A stretch of 64,000 nt of DNA from UBA2387 sp019454665 (GTDB taxonomy: Bacteria; Armatimonadota; Fimbriimonadia; Fimbriimonadales; Fimbriimonadaceae). Shown one piece after another: positions 49,018-56,725 of the stretch. Both the position numbers and the translations under genes were made by a program. The notes under the pieces are model-generated. The model was not told the DNA's origin, ran no database searches, and saw only the letters and a program-made list of their open reading frames with translations. Every line of letters begins with the position of its first letter. The first letter of the stretch is position 1. The stretch is from positions 62,001 through 126,000 of the forward strand of contig BTVX01000001.1 in NCBI GenBank assembly GCA_045862995.1. Direction: 5' to 3'.

Positions 49018-50304
49018 GTGAAGCGCTTCGTGCGGAGCCTTGTGTTGCTGGTGCTCGCCATGGTCGGCGGGTGCTCCACCATCACGGGCGACGGACGCAC
49101 CGTGGTGAGGGTCGCCACGTGGGGCGGAGCGGGCGACGACAGCGAGTTCGCCAAGGTGGAGCGCGAGATCTTCGCCGAATTCGAGCGCCAGAACCCGGAC
49201 ATCGACATTCGATTGGAGTTGATCCCGGGCTCGCAGGAGTACGTCCGCAAGATGCTCCTGAACTTCATCGCGCGGTCGGAACCCGAGGTCATGCTGCTCG
49301 ATGCGTCCAGCGCAGCGGTGTTCGTGGACAACGGCGTGCTCAAGGACCTGACGCCGATCATCGCCAAGGACCAGTCGTTCGACCTCGACGCGTACTTTCC
49401 GAACGTGGTGGACATCGCGCGGCGTGGTGACCATGTGTACGCGATCCCCAAGGACTTCACGCCGATGGTCCTCTACTACAACCGCAGGCTCTTCGATGCG
49501 GCGGGCGTGGGCTACCCGAAGGACCACTGGACGTACGAGGAGTTCTTGGACGCGGCCAAGCGGCTGACGGACCGATCCAAGGGCGTGTACGGGTTCAAGT
49601 TCGCCAACTGGATGCCCGGATGGATCACATGGATCTGGAATGCGGGCGGCGACGTGCTGAACCCCGAGGGCACGATGTCCTCTGGAGCGTTCGACTCGCC
49701 CGAGACGCAGCGGGGCGTCGAGTTCCTCGCCACACTGATGAAGGAGGGCGTCTCGCCCTCGCTCTCGGAGTCTGCCGCCATGGGCGTGGACCTGTTCACC
49801 CAGGGGCAGGCCGCGATGGAAATCAGCGGGCACTGGGCGCTCATCGGCTACGCTGCCGCGCCCAAGGGTTCCGATGGGAAGCCGCTGTTGGCGATGGACG
49901 ACGTCGGTGTGGCCCCCGTTCCGACGCAACTCTCGGCGTCGCAGACGGTCATGTACGAGTCCGGCTGGGCGATCGGCAAGCACTGCAAGCACGTGGACGA
50001 GGCGTGGCGCTTCGTCAAGTACATGACCAGCGAAGAGGTTCAGCGGAAGTACGCGCGGTTGGGATTGGCAGTCTCTGCGCGCAGAGATGTAGCCGAGGAG
50101 ATCGCCGCGAAGGACCCGCGCGAGGCCAAGTTCTTCGAGATCGTGCCTTCCGCCCGACCCCCGTGGGGCGCAAGGGTCGAGAAGTACAATCCCGTTGAGA
50201 CGATCGGTCAGAACATGATGGACAGTGTGTTGAAGAGTGGCAAGCCGATCCCCGAAGCGTTGCGGCATGCCGCGAGCCAGGTGGACAAGGAGTTCGCCAA
50301 GTGA
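49018..50304 (+). CDS. Carbohydrate ABC transporter substrate-binding lipoprotein
   Basis: The 428-aa family 1 solute-binding protein starts MKRFVRSLVLLVLAMVGGCS; the lipobox VGGC anchors it. The mature part matches UgpB/MalE-type proteins: VRVATWGGAGDDSEFAKVER, FARSEPEV-like FIARSEPEVMLLDASSA, YAIPKDFTPMVLYYNRRLFD and FKFANWMPGWITWIWNAGGD. It begins an operon with two permeases whose starts overlap (GTGA here). The ligand is probably an oligosaccharide or sugar phosphate; it cannot be specified. Confidence 0.93.
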   Translation: MKRFVRSLVLLVLAMVGGCSTITGDGRTVVRVATWGGAGDDSEFAKVEREIFAEFERQNPDIDIRLELIPGSQEYVRKMLLNFIARSEPEVMLLDASSAAVFVDNGVLKDLTPIIAKDQSFDLDAYFPNVVDIARRGDHVYAIPKDFTPMVLYYNRRLFDAAGVGYPKDHWTYEEFLDAAKRLTDRSKGVYGFKFANWMPGWITWIWNAGGDVLNPEGTMSSGAFDSPETQRGVEFLATLMKEGVSPSLSESAAMGVDLFTQGQAAMEISGHWALIGYAAAPKGSDGKPLLAMDDVGVAPVPTQLSASQTVMYESGWAIGKHCKHVDEAWRFVKYMTSEEVQRKYARLGLAVSARRDVAEEIAAKDPREAKFFEIVPSARPPWGARVEKYNPVETIGQNMMDSVLKSGKPIPEALRHAASQVDKEFAK

Positions 50305-51179
50305 AGCAGCGACCCATCGGCTACCTCTTCATCGCTCCCGCCACGATCCACCTGCTGCTGTTCGCGTGGATTCCGATCGCATATGCCGCGTATCTGAGCC
50401 TCTTCAAGTGGGACTTGCTCAAGGATTCCAAGCCGTTCATCGGCCTGAAGAATTACGCGGACACGTTCCAGGATCAGGCGTTCTGGAACGCGATGTGGAA
50501 TTCGACGCGCTACACCTTGGTGAGTGTCCCGGTCGGAATGGTCGTCGCGTTGTTCGTCGCGTTGATGATCAATCAGAAGCTTCGCGGCGTGACCTTGTTC
50601 CGCACGCTGTATTACATTCCAGCGATCAGTAGCGGGGTCGCGGTATCCATGCTCTGGATTTATGTGTATCTACCCGAGCACGGCTTGATCAATACCTTTT
50701 TGATGCGTTTCGGGCAGAACATTGACTTCCTCAGCCATCCGTCGTGGGCGATGTGGGCGTTGGTGTTCATGTCCATCTGGACGGGATTGGGTCCTCGGAT
50801 GATCCTCTTTCTTGCAGGTCTCATCGCAATCCCAACGTCTCTTTACGAGGCAGCCGATCTGGACGGGTCTACGCCATGGAAGACGTTTTGGCACGTCACG
50901 CTTCCCATGTTGGTGCCGACGACGTTCTTCGTGCTGGTGACCTCGACGATCTCGGCATTCCAGATCTTCACCCCAGTCTATATGATGACCAGGGGTGGTC
51001 CAGAAGGGACGACCGACGTCGTCGGCTACCACATCTACTCGGAGGCGTGGGAGAAGTTCCACGTCGGCTTGGCGAGCGCCAAGTCGTTCATCCTACTCCT
51101 CGCGATTCTGGCGGTAGCCTACTGGCAATTTCGCGCGATGACATCCCAGCTGGAAGGGTACAGCACGGCGGTGAGCTAA
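50301..51179 (+). CDS. Sugar ABC transporter permease (MalF/UgpA-type)
   Basis: A 292-aa inner-membrane protein with six hydrophobic segments. The EAA loop that contacts the ATPase is YEAADLDGSTPWKTFWHVTL (~190-209). The N-terminal GYLFIAPATIHLLLFAWIP and the LKNYADTF segment are typical. It starts at GTG 50301 within the upstream stop and ends TAATG with the small gene that follows. Confidence 0.94.
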   Translation: MKQRPIGYLFIAPATIHLLLFAWIPIAYAAYLSLFKWDLLKDSKPFIGLKNYADTFQDQAFWNAMWNSTRYTLVSVPVGMVVALFVALMINQKLRGVTLFRTLYYIPAISSGVAVSMLWIYVYLPEHGLINTFLMRFGQNIDFLSHPSWAMWALVFMSIWTGLGPRMILFLAGLIAIPTSLYEAADLDGSTPWKTFWHVTLPMLVPTTFFVLVTSTISAFQIFTPVYMMTRGGPEGTTDVVGYHIYSEAWEKFHVGLASAKSFILLLAILAVAYWQFRAMTSQLEGYSTAVS

Positions 51180-51409
51180 TGAGACGAGGACCCATCCGAC
51201 GACCATCCCTTCGAGGCCGAATCTCGGCCAGAACATCCGTCAAGCGGATCGTCCGGCACAACTTGGGCCTCAAGGCGCCGCGAGGCTGGGGGTGGGTCAC
51301 GAACCCTCGCCGTGCACTTTACAACCGGATCTACCGCAGGACCTCTGTCGGCTGTGTAGTCCTACCCTTGCTGCTGGTGTTGGCGATGATCTGGGTGGCG
51401 ATACGATGA
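51179..51409 (+). CDS. Small basic single-TM protein inside the sugar ABC operon
   Basis: A 76-aa product, strongly basic in its first ~55 residues (MRRGPIRRPSLRGRISARTS, VKRIVRHNLGLK, NPRRALYNRIYRRTS), ending in one hydrophobic helix (VGCVVLPLLLVLAMIWVAIR). Its ATG overlaps the upstream permease stop (TAATG) and its TGA overlaps the next permease start (ATGA). This is strong evidence that it is a real, co-translated gene. By the positive-inside rule the basic part should be cytoplasmic. The function is unknown; an accessory or assembly factor of the transporter is one possibility. Confidence 0.72.
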   Translation: MRRGPIRRPSLRGRISARTSVKRIVRHNLGLKAPRGWGWVTNPRRALYNRIYRRTSVGCVVLPLLLVLAMIWVAIR

Positions 51410-52230
51410 AATCCCTTCGCGTGACGTTGCTGTACGTAGGGTTGACTGCGTTGGCGGCCTTTTTGCTCGCGCCATTCGTCTGGATGGTGCTGGTCTCGTT
51501 GCATCCGAGCAAAGCTCCAATTCCCACGATGGACAAGCTGTGGCCCGAGCGGTTCCATTGGGAGAACTACGCGTTCGTGCTCAGCATGCCCGACATCCCG
51601 GTGGCGCGGTTCTTCTTCAACTCGATCGTGGTCACCACGGTTGTGGTGGCTGGACAGTTGCTGGTCGCATCGCTGGCCGCCTATGGGTTTGCACGGCTGA
51701 CGTTCAGTGGCCGCGACTTCATCTTCTTGATGTTCCTACTGAGCATGATGTTCGCCGGCCCTGTCACTCAAATTCCGGTCTACCTGATGGTGCGTTGGTT
51801 CGGGTGGCTGAACACCTACGCCGCCCTGATCGTTCCGGGCCTTGGCAGCGCGTTCAGTGTGTTTCTGTTTCGTCAGTTCTTCGCCGCCATCCCCAAAGAA
51901 CTCGAAGAAGCCGCACGCATGGATGGCGCGGGCGACCTGCGGATCTACGCGCAGGTCATCATGCCCCTGAGCAAAGCGGCTTTGGCGACTGCCGGCGCGT
52001 TCTCGTTCTTTGCCGTCTGGACGGACTTCTTCTGGCCGTTGCTAGCCACCAACTCGATGGAGATGCGCACGCTGGAAGTGGGCCTCTCGGTCTTCAAGAA
52101 CAGCTACGGGGCAACCAACTGGCCCTTGCAGATGACCGCCGCCGTCGTCGTGATGCTGCCTCTGCTCGTCGCGTTCCTATTCACCCAGCGCTATTTCACG
52201 AAGGGCATCATGTTGGGCGGACTCAAGTAG
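51406..52230 (+). CDS. Sugar ABC transporter permease (MalG/UgpE-type)
   Basis: A 274-aa inner-membrane permease with six TM segments. The EAA loop reads LEEAARMDGAGDLRIYAQVI (~165-184); the C-terminus ends YFTKGIMLGGLK, the typical 'GxxxGAVKG' end of this family. It forms the heterodimeric channel with the product at 50301. No ATP-binding subunit is encoded in the operon, so a shared MsmX/UgpC-type ATPase elsewhere must be used. Confidence 0.94.
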   Translation: MKSLRVTLLYVGLTALAAFLLAPFVWMVLVSLHPSKAPIPTMDKLWPERFHWENYAFVLSMPDIPVARFFFNSIVVTTVVVAGQLLVASLAAYGFARLTFSGRDFIFLMFLLSMMFAGPVTQIPVYLMVRWFGWLNTYAALIVPGLGSAFSVFLFRQFFAAIPKELEEAARMDGAGDLRIYAQVIMPLSKAALATAGAFSFFAVWTDFFWPLLATNSMEMRTLEVGLSVFKNSYGATNWPLQMTAAVVVMLPLLVAFLFTQRYFTKGIMLGGLK

Positions 52231-52342
52231 TAGGGAGGGAAGAGGGAAGAGGAAGAAGGAAGAAGGAAGAGGGAAAGTGGAAAATGGAGATGGCAACTCC
52301 CGGTCCTACTTCCCCATTCCATCTTCCATACTTCCATCCCCC
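52231..52342. repeat. Purine-rich tract followed by its pyrimidine-rich near-complement
   Basis: From 52231 to about 52295 nearly every base is A or G (GGAAGA-type repeats). After a short spacer, 52308-52340 is mostly C and T (CTTCCAT-type repeats) and is largely complementary to the first half. It lies between convergent genes, so it may form a long imperfect hairpin acting as terminator for both. Confidence 0.55.
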
Positions 52343-53056
52343 TCACGAATCCGACTTGTGCGAAGAAGCCAGTTGCTCAAAGCGACCCGTGACCATGAAG
52401 GCCACGCGCTCGGCGATGTTCACCGCGTGATCGGCGATCCGCTCGAAGTGGTGGATCGCCAAGAGGAGATAGCTCGCGCTCACCACGGTCTGGGGCTTGG
52501 ATTTCATCGCTTCGTGCAATTGCTCGCGAAACGCGCGGTAGAGGTCGTCCACCTCGTCGTCCATGCCGCACACGCGGTGGGCGATTTCGAGGTCGCGCTT
52601 CACGAAAGCCTCGATGGCTTCGCGCAACATTCGAGCGGCCAAACCCGCGATGCGCGGAATGTCCACCATTTCGGGAGAGCCGTGGTCGAGGTCAATTTTA
52701 CGCGCGATCTTGGCGATGTCCACCGCCAAATCGCCCACACGCTCGAGATCGGTGACCATCTTGAGCACGGTCCCGACGGTTCGGAAGTCGCTGGCCAGGG
52801 GTTGGTGCAACACGAGCAACCGAAGGCAACGCACCTCGATATCCAAGTCGGCATGGTCAATGACGTCGTCGCGCTGGATGACCTCGGTGGCCAGGGGGGT
52901 GTCGAGCGTGGAAAGCGCGCGGACCGCGTCGGCGATCATGGCGTCCGCGACGCTGGCCATCGAGAGCACCTCGTGCTCGATGGCGCGAATCTCCTGATCC
53001 ACCAGAGCGCGGCTCGGGGTGACAGGGTGGACGGAATCCGGCTCGGGGTGACTCAT
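52343..53056 (-). CDS. phoU: Second PhoU-family protein
   Basis: The 237-aa protein, started at ATG 53056, has both PhoU repeats: DDVIDHADLDIEVRCLRLLV, HQPLASDFRTVGTVLKMVTD, LERVGDLAVDIAKIA, then DDEVDDLYRAFRE and HHFERIADHAVNIAERV. It is closer to the classical PstSCAB-linked PhoU than the copy at 46119 (the motif RCLRLLVLHQPLASDFR is near consensus). It follows the oligopeptide ABC ATPase by 10 nt. The C-terminus has a short acidic/Ser tail. No pst transporter is in the window. Confidence 0.93.
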   Translation of the reverse strand: MSHPEPDSVHPVTPSRALVDQEIRAIEHEVLSMASVADAMIADAVRALSTLDTPLATEVIQRDDVIDHADLDIEVRCLRLLVLHQPLASDFRTVGTVLKMVTDLERVGDLAVDIAKIARKIDLDHGSPEMVDIPRIAGLAARMLREAIEAFVKRDLEIAHRVCGMDDEVDDLYRAFREQLHEAMKSKPQTVVSASYLLLAIHHFERIADHAVNIAERVAFMVTGRFEQLASSHKSDS

Positions 53057-53066
53057 GGCAGACGCC

Positions 53067-53996
53067 TTAGCCGGGATTGTGGCAGAAGTAGGTGTGTCGG
53101 CCCTCTTCCGAAGGCCCAGGGGCTTGGGTGCGGCAGACGTCCAGGGCGCGCACGCATCGGCCCGCAAACCGGCAGCCTTGGAATCGCGTCGTGGGGTCGG
53201 GCAGTTCGCCCTCCAGCGGCTCGGGCAAGTGCCCAAGCTTGTCCAAGGTCGGTGCCGACTCCAGCAAGGCGCGGGTGTAGGGGTGCCGAGGGTTGTCGAA
53301 GACTTGCTCGGTCGGGCCGGTCTCGACGATCCGCCCAAGGTACATCACGGCGATGCGGTCCGCCAGATACCGAACCGTGGTCAGGTCGTGGGAGATGTAC
53401 AGGAAGGCGCAACCGAGGTCACGCTGGATGTCCTTCAGCAGGTTGAGGATCTGCGCTTGAATGCTCAGGTCGAGTGCGGCCGTCGGCTCGTCGAAGATGA
53501 CCAAGGGGGGCCGCAGGGCCAGGGCGCGCGCGATGGCCACGCGTTGCCGCTGCCCGCCGCTCAACTGGTGCGGGTAGCGCGACATCACGGTGGGGTCGAG
53601 CCCGACCTCGCGGAGCAGGGAAGCCACGTCGCCGGACTTGCCTGTGATCCGCCAAGGTTCCGAGACGCTGCGTTCGACTTTCCACTTGGGGTTGAGGCTG
53701 GCGTAGGGGTCTTGCCAAACGATGCCCACTCGCTCGGCGAGCCCACGGCTCGTGCCTCGAACGATCGTCCCATCCACCTCGATGCTGCCTTCGACGATGG
53801 GCTGGAGTCCCAGAATCGCGCGCGCCAACGTAGTTTTGCCGCAACCCGATTCGCCGACCACCGCAACCGTTTCGCCGGGGTTCACCACAAGGCTGACCCC
53901 GTCCACGGCGCGCACTTTGCCCGTGGGAACGCCGAACTCGACGGCCACGTTCTTGACGGCCACGACGATCCGGGGCGGGGCGACGGTCGCCGTCAA
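53067..53996 (-). CDS. Oligopeptide/dipeptide ABC transporter ATP-binding protein (OppF/DppF-type)
   Basis: A 309-aa ATPase. Walker A is GESGCGKTT, the Q-loop is VWQDPYASLNP, the signature LSGGQRQRVAIARAL, Walker B LVIFDEPTAALD and the H-loop YISHDL. The C-terminal oligopeptide-type extension carries four cysteines (QGCRFAGRCVRALDVC ... YFCHNPG), as in OppF/DppF. The start is uncertain: TTG at 53996 overlaps the nadK stop (TTGA) in the style of this genome; ATG 54032 would overlap nadK by 40 nt. No permeases are adjacent. Confidence 0.9.
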   Translation of the reverse strand: MTATVAPPRIVVAVKNVAVEFGVPTGKVRAVDGVSLVVNPGETVAVVGESGCGKTTLARAILGLQPIVEGSIEVDGTIVRGTSRGLAERVGIVWQDPYASLNPKWKVERSVSEPWRITGKSGDVASLLREVGLDPTVMSRYPHQLSGGQRQRVAIARALALRPPLVIFDEPTAALDLSIQAQILNLLKDIQRDLGCAFLYISHDLTTVRYLADRIAVMYLGRIVETGPTEQVFDNPRHPYTRALLESAPTLDKLGHLPEPLEGELPDPTTRFQGCRFAGRCVRALDVCRTQAPGPSEEGRHTYFCHNPG

Positions 53997-54859
53997 GATT
54001 CGGTGTGACCTCCGCTGGGACGGTGGCTCCAAAGCAGCTTGGCGCTGAGCTTCATGAGGAAGTCATTGTAGCCCGCGCGGACCAGCCGCGTCGTTCGATC
54101 CGACACGCTCACCTCGACCAGGTCGTCGGTGAGCAGGTGCAACTGGTGCTGGCCGTCGGCCGAGAGCACGGCGTCGCCCTGCGGTTCGATGCGGAACTGG
54201 ATGCGGCTGGCCTCGCTCACGATGAGGGGACGCGCGCTGAGCGTGTGCGGCGCGATGGCCGTGAGCAGGATGCCGCGCAGACTGGGGTCCACCAACGGGC
54301 CCCCTGCGGAAAGGTTGTAAGCCGTGGAACCCGTGGCCGTCGCCGCCAGCACGCCGTCGGCGGGGTAGCTCGTGAGGCCGACGCCGTCCACGGCCACGTT
54401 CACCACCACCATGCCGCTCGTGGGCGTCCGGTGGATGACGCTCTCGTTGAGTGCGTGCAACGTGGCCACGCCTTGTCCGTTGCGGACCAGGTCGGTGCGG
54501 ATCATCATCCGCTCCTCGATCACGGCGGTCCCATCGAGAAAGCCCTGAATCATGCACTTGGCCTCTTTGGGGGGGCATTGCGTGACGAATCCGAAGCGCC
54601 CGAAGTTGACGCCGAGGATGGGCGTTCCGAGCCGCGAACACCAGCCCGCCGCCTTGATGAGCGTGCCGTCGCCACCCATCGTCACCACAAGTTCGGCGTT
54701 GGCGAAGTCGTCGGGTTCGGTGCGGTGCGCTCCCACGATGCCGAACGACTCGCGGTCGGCACCGACGGTCACGCCGAGTTCATGGAGCCAAGCCACCAGT
54801 TCGCGCGCGGCACTGGTCGCCTCGCTGCGGTGGACATTGACGATGAAGTTGACGCGCAC
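53993..54859 (-). CDS. nadK: NAD kinase
   Basis: The 288-aa enzyme phosphorylates NAD to NADP. The catalytic GGDGT motif is in VVTMGGDGTLIKAAGW (~65), the NE/D motif in LNESVIHR and the conserved TGSTAYNLSAGGPLVDP block (~170) follows. TAIAPHTLSARPLIV is also typical. It starts at GTG 54859, sharing one base with the TPR gene stop (TAGTG). The long open frame upstream is an antisense/out-of-frame extension through the TPR gene. Confidence 0.95.
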   Translation of the reverse strand: MRVNFIVNVHRSEATSAARELVAWLHELGVTVGADRESFGIVGAHRTEPDDFANAELVVTMGGDGTLIKAAGWCSRLGTPILGVNFGRFGFVTQCPPKEAKCMIQGFLDGTAVIEERMMIRTDLVRNGQGVATLHALNESVIHRTPTSGMVVVNVAVDGVGLTSYPADGVLAATATGSTAYNLSAGGPLVDPSLRGILLTAIAPHTLSARPLIVSEASRIQFRIEPQGDAVLSADGQHQLHLLTDDLVEVSVSDRTTRLVRAGYNDFLMKLSAKLLWSHRPSGGHTES

Positions 54860-56319
54860 TACAGGGTCCCAGCGGTTCGCATACGACGAAGGTTCATCTT
54901 GGCCTCTTCGTTGTTCGGCGCGATCTTGAGCGCCTCCTCCAGCAGCTTGATGGCCTCTGGGCGGCGGTTCGTCTGTTCGAGCACGACGGCAAGGTTGTTC
55001 ATGGCGGCGACGAACTTCGGGTTCGCGGCTAGAGCGTCCCGAAGGGGTTTCTCGGCGGCGGTCGCGTTGTTCGCCGAGAGATAGAACAGCCCGAGACCGT
55101 TGAGCGCCTCCGCGTTTCGGGGCTGGTCTCGCAGAATCGTCTCGTACTCGGTCTTGGCGGCCTCGCGTTCTCCCGTAGCCCAAAGGGCGTTCGCGAGGCT
55201 GAGGCGGGCACCGTGCAGTTTCGGGTTCAGCGCCAGAGCATCGCGCCACGCGGCAATGGCGTTGGGCATGTCGTTGACTGCCAACGCGCACGCGGCCATA
55301 TTCAGTCGCGCCGATTCGCTCTGCGGGTTCAGGCCGGCGAGCCGCTGGAACATCACGAAGGCGTCGGAGTACTGCTTTCGGCGCATGAGCAGCACACCCA
55401 GGTTGTTGATGGAATCCAGGTCCGAAGGGTTGACCTGGAGGGCCTGACGGTATGCCGTCTCCGCGGCGGCATCCTGCTTGAGTTGCTGGCGCGCGACGCC
55501 CAGGTTGAACCAGATTTCGGCGCGTTCTGGGTGACTCTGGCTCAGCGACGCGTACACGTTGGCCGCCAGATCGTGCTTGCCCGTGCGGGCGTAGACCTCG
55601 CCGAGGGAGAGGCCGATGTTCAGGTCGCGCGGATCGAGACGGTAGGCGCGTTCCAGATACTTCAGCGCACGGCCGGGCTCGCGCTTCTTGAGCAACACGA
55701 ACGCGCAGTTTTTGGCGAAGACGACGTTCGTCGGCTCGAGATTGCTGGCGACGCCGAAGCTGGCTGCGGCACGCTCCAGTTGGTCGGCGTGCTCGTAGGC
55801 GATGCCCAGATTGTTCAGGACGTACGGTTCGTTGGGCTTGAGCTTGTTGGCCGTCTCGAAGGCCTTGACCGCCTCCTTCCATGACTCTTGGGCCAAGTGG
55901 ATGTTGCCCATGTTGTACCAAGGCTCGAACAGCCCCGGATCGCCTTGAACGACCTTCAGGAACTGGGCCAACGCTTTCTCGTACTGCTTGGTCCCCATGT
56001 AGGCGTTGCCGAGGTTGTTTTGCGCCTCCAGATCGAGCGGGCGGGCCGTGGCGACGGGTTCCAGCATCGCGACCGCTTGATCTTCCTTCCGGGCCTGCAA
56101 GTAAAGGAAACCCAGCCACGCGCGAACGTCGAGTTCTTCGGGATGGGCTTTGTGCAACGCCTCGAAGGCGGCAAGAGCATCGTCGAGCGGCTTGCTCCGA
56201 TAGATCTCGATGGCGGCCTGGAGCTGCTGGGCCAGCGAAATGGCCTGGGTGGTGGGTTGCGCCTGACCGAGCGTCGCCAGGACGAGCCCTGCTGCGGCTA
56301 AGAGCTTTGTCAGATTCAT
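54859..56319 (-). CDS. Exported TPR-repeat protein
   Basis: A 486-aa protein with a signal peptide (MNLTKLLAAAGLVLATLGQAQ) and about twelve 34-residue tetratricopeptide repeats covering the rest. Many repeats match the W-LG-Y-A-F-A-P pattern with N/L-NNLG-x-A (e.g. LDLEAQNNLGNAYMGTKQYE, EPYVLNNLGIAYEHADQLER). TPR arrays bind partner proteins; BamD/PilF-like or TPR_16-type envelope roles are typical. It is the first gene of a coupled series with nadK, the ABC ATPase and phoU. Its partner is unknown. Confidence 0.92.
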   Translation of the reverse strand: MNLTKLLAAAGLVLATLGQAQPTTQAISLAQQLQAAIEIYRSKPLDDALAAFEALHKAHPEELDVRAWLGFLYLQARKEDQAVAMLEPVATARPLDLEAQNNLGNAYMGTKQYEKALAQFLKVVQGDPGLFEPWYNMGNIHLAQESWKEAVKAFETANKLKPNEPYVLNNLGIAYEHADQLERAAASFGVASNLEPTNVVFAKNCAFVLLKKREPGRALKYLERAYRLDPRDLNIGLSLGEVYARTGKHDLAANVYASLSQSHPERAEIWFNLGVARQQLKQDAAAETAYRQALQVNPSDLDSINNLGVLLMRRKQYSDAFVMFQRLAGLNPQSESARLNMAACALAVNDMPNAIAAWRDALALNPKLHGARLSLANALWATGEREAAKTEYETILRDQPRNAEALNGLGLFYLSANNATAAEKPLRDALAANPKFVAAMNNLAVVLEQTNRRPEAIKLLEEALKIAPNNEEAKMNLRRMRTAGTL

Positions 56320-56425
56320 GGGTACGACGTGCCTTCGGCGAACGCCTCCGGGGGCTCAGTTTACACGCCGTTGGGCGAAACGGTGGGACTCTCGCGGACG
56401 GGTCCAGTTTGGGCGCGCGATACCG

Positions 56426-56710
56426 ATGATCAGGTCAAGCACCATGCGCACCAAAGTACAGTCACGGAGAAGCAGCCTGTCCATTCTCGATTCGAGGTTC
56501 ACCTCCCGCGCAGACGCCCTGGCGAACCTCTATCGCATGTTGCGCAAGCAAGCGCCGGCGATGGACCGCTCCGAATTGGAGAGCCGCCGGCGGGTCTGGG
56601 TCGCCACGCTCGGTCATCTGGGCGTCTCGCACGCCCTCGCCGAGGAGGGCTGGGCAGAACTGCTCAGCCTCGCCCAGAACGAACCCGCCGTCGCCGAAGA
56701 CGTCGCCTAG
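56426..56710 (+). CDS. Small helical protein of unknown function
   Basis: A 94-aa product if started at ATG 56426 (a second ATG at 56444 is possible). It has a basic N-terminus (MRTKVQSRRSSL), then predicted helices (ALANLYRMLRKQ, SRRRVWVATLGHLGVSHALA) and an acidic end. No domain is recognised. Coding character is supported by the codon pattern and by its tight position 15 nt before the GH20 gene; the start is uncertain. Confidence 0.55.
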   Translation: MIRSSTMRTKVQSRRSSLSILDSRFTSRADALANLYRMLRKQAPAMDRSELESRRRVWVATLGHLGVSHALAEEGWAELLSLAQNEPAVAEDVA

Positions 56711-56712
56711 CC

Positions 56713-56718
56713 CATAAT
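56713..56718 (+). promoter_or_regulatory. -10 box of the GH20 gene
   Basis: CATAAT lies 7 nt before the ATG at 56726, directly after the stop of the small upstream gene. Confidence 0.5.
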
Positions 56719-56725
56719 CAGGGGC

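Noticed and set aside
53993..56119. A 708-codon open frame joining nadK to upstream sequence
   Set aside because: Only the last 288 codons are NAD kinase; the rest is the out-of-frame shadow of the TPR gene with Arg/Gln/Ala-rich nonsense composition.
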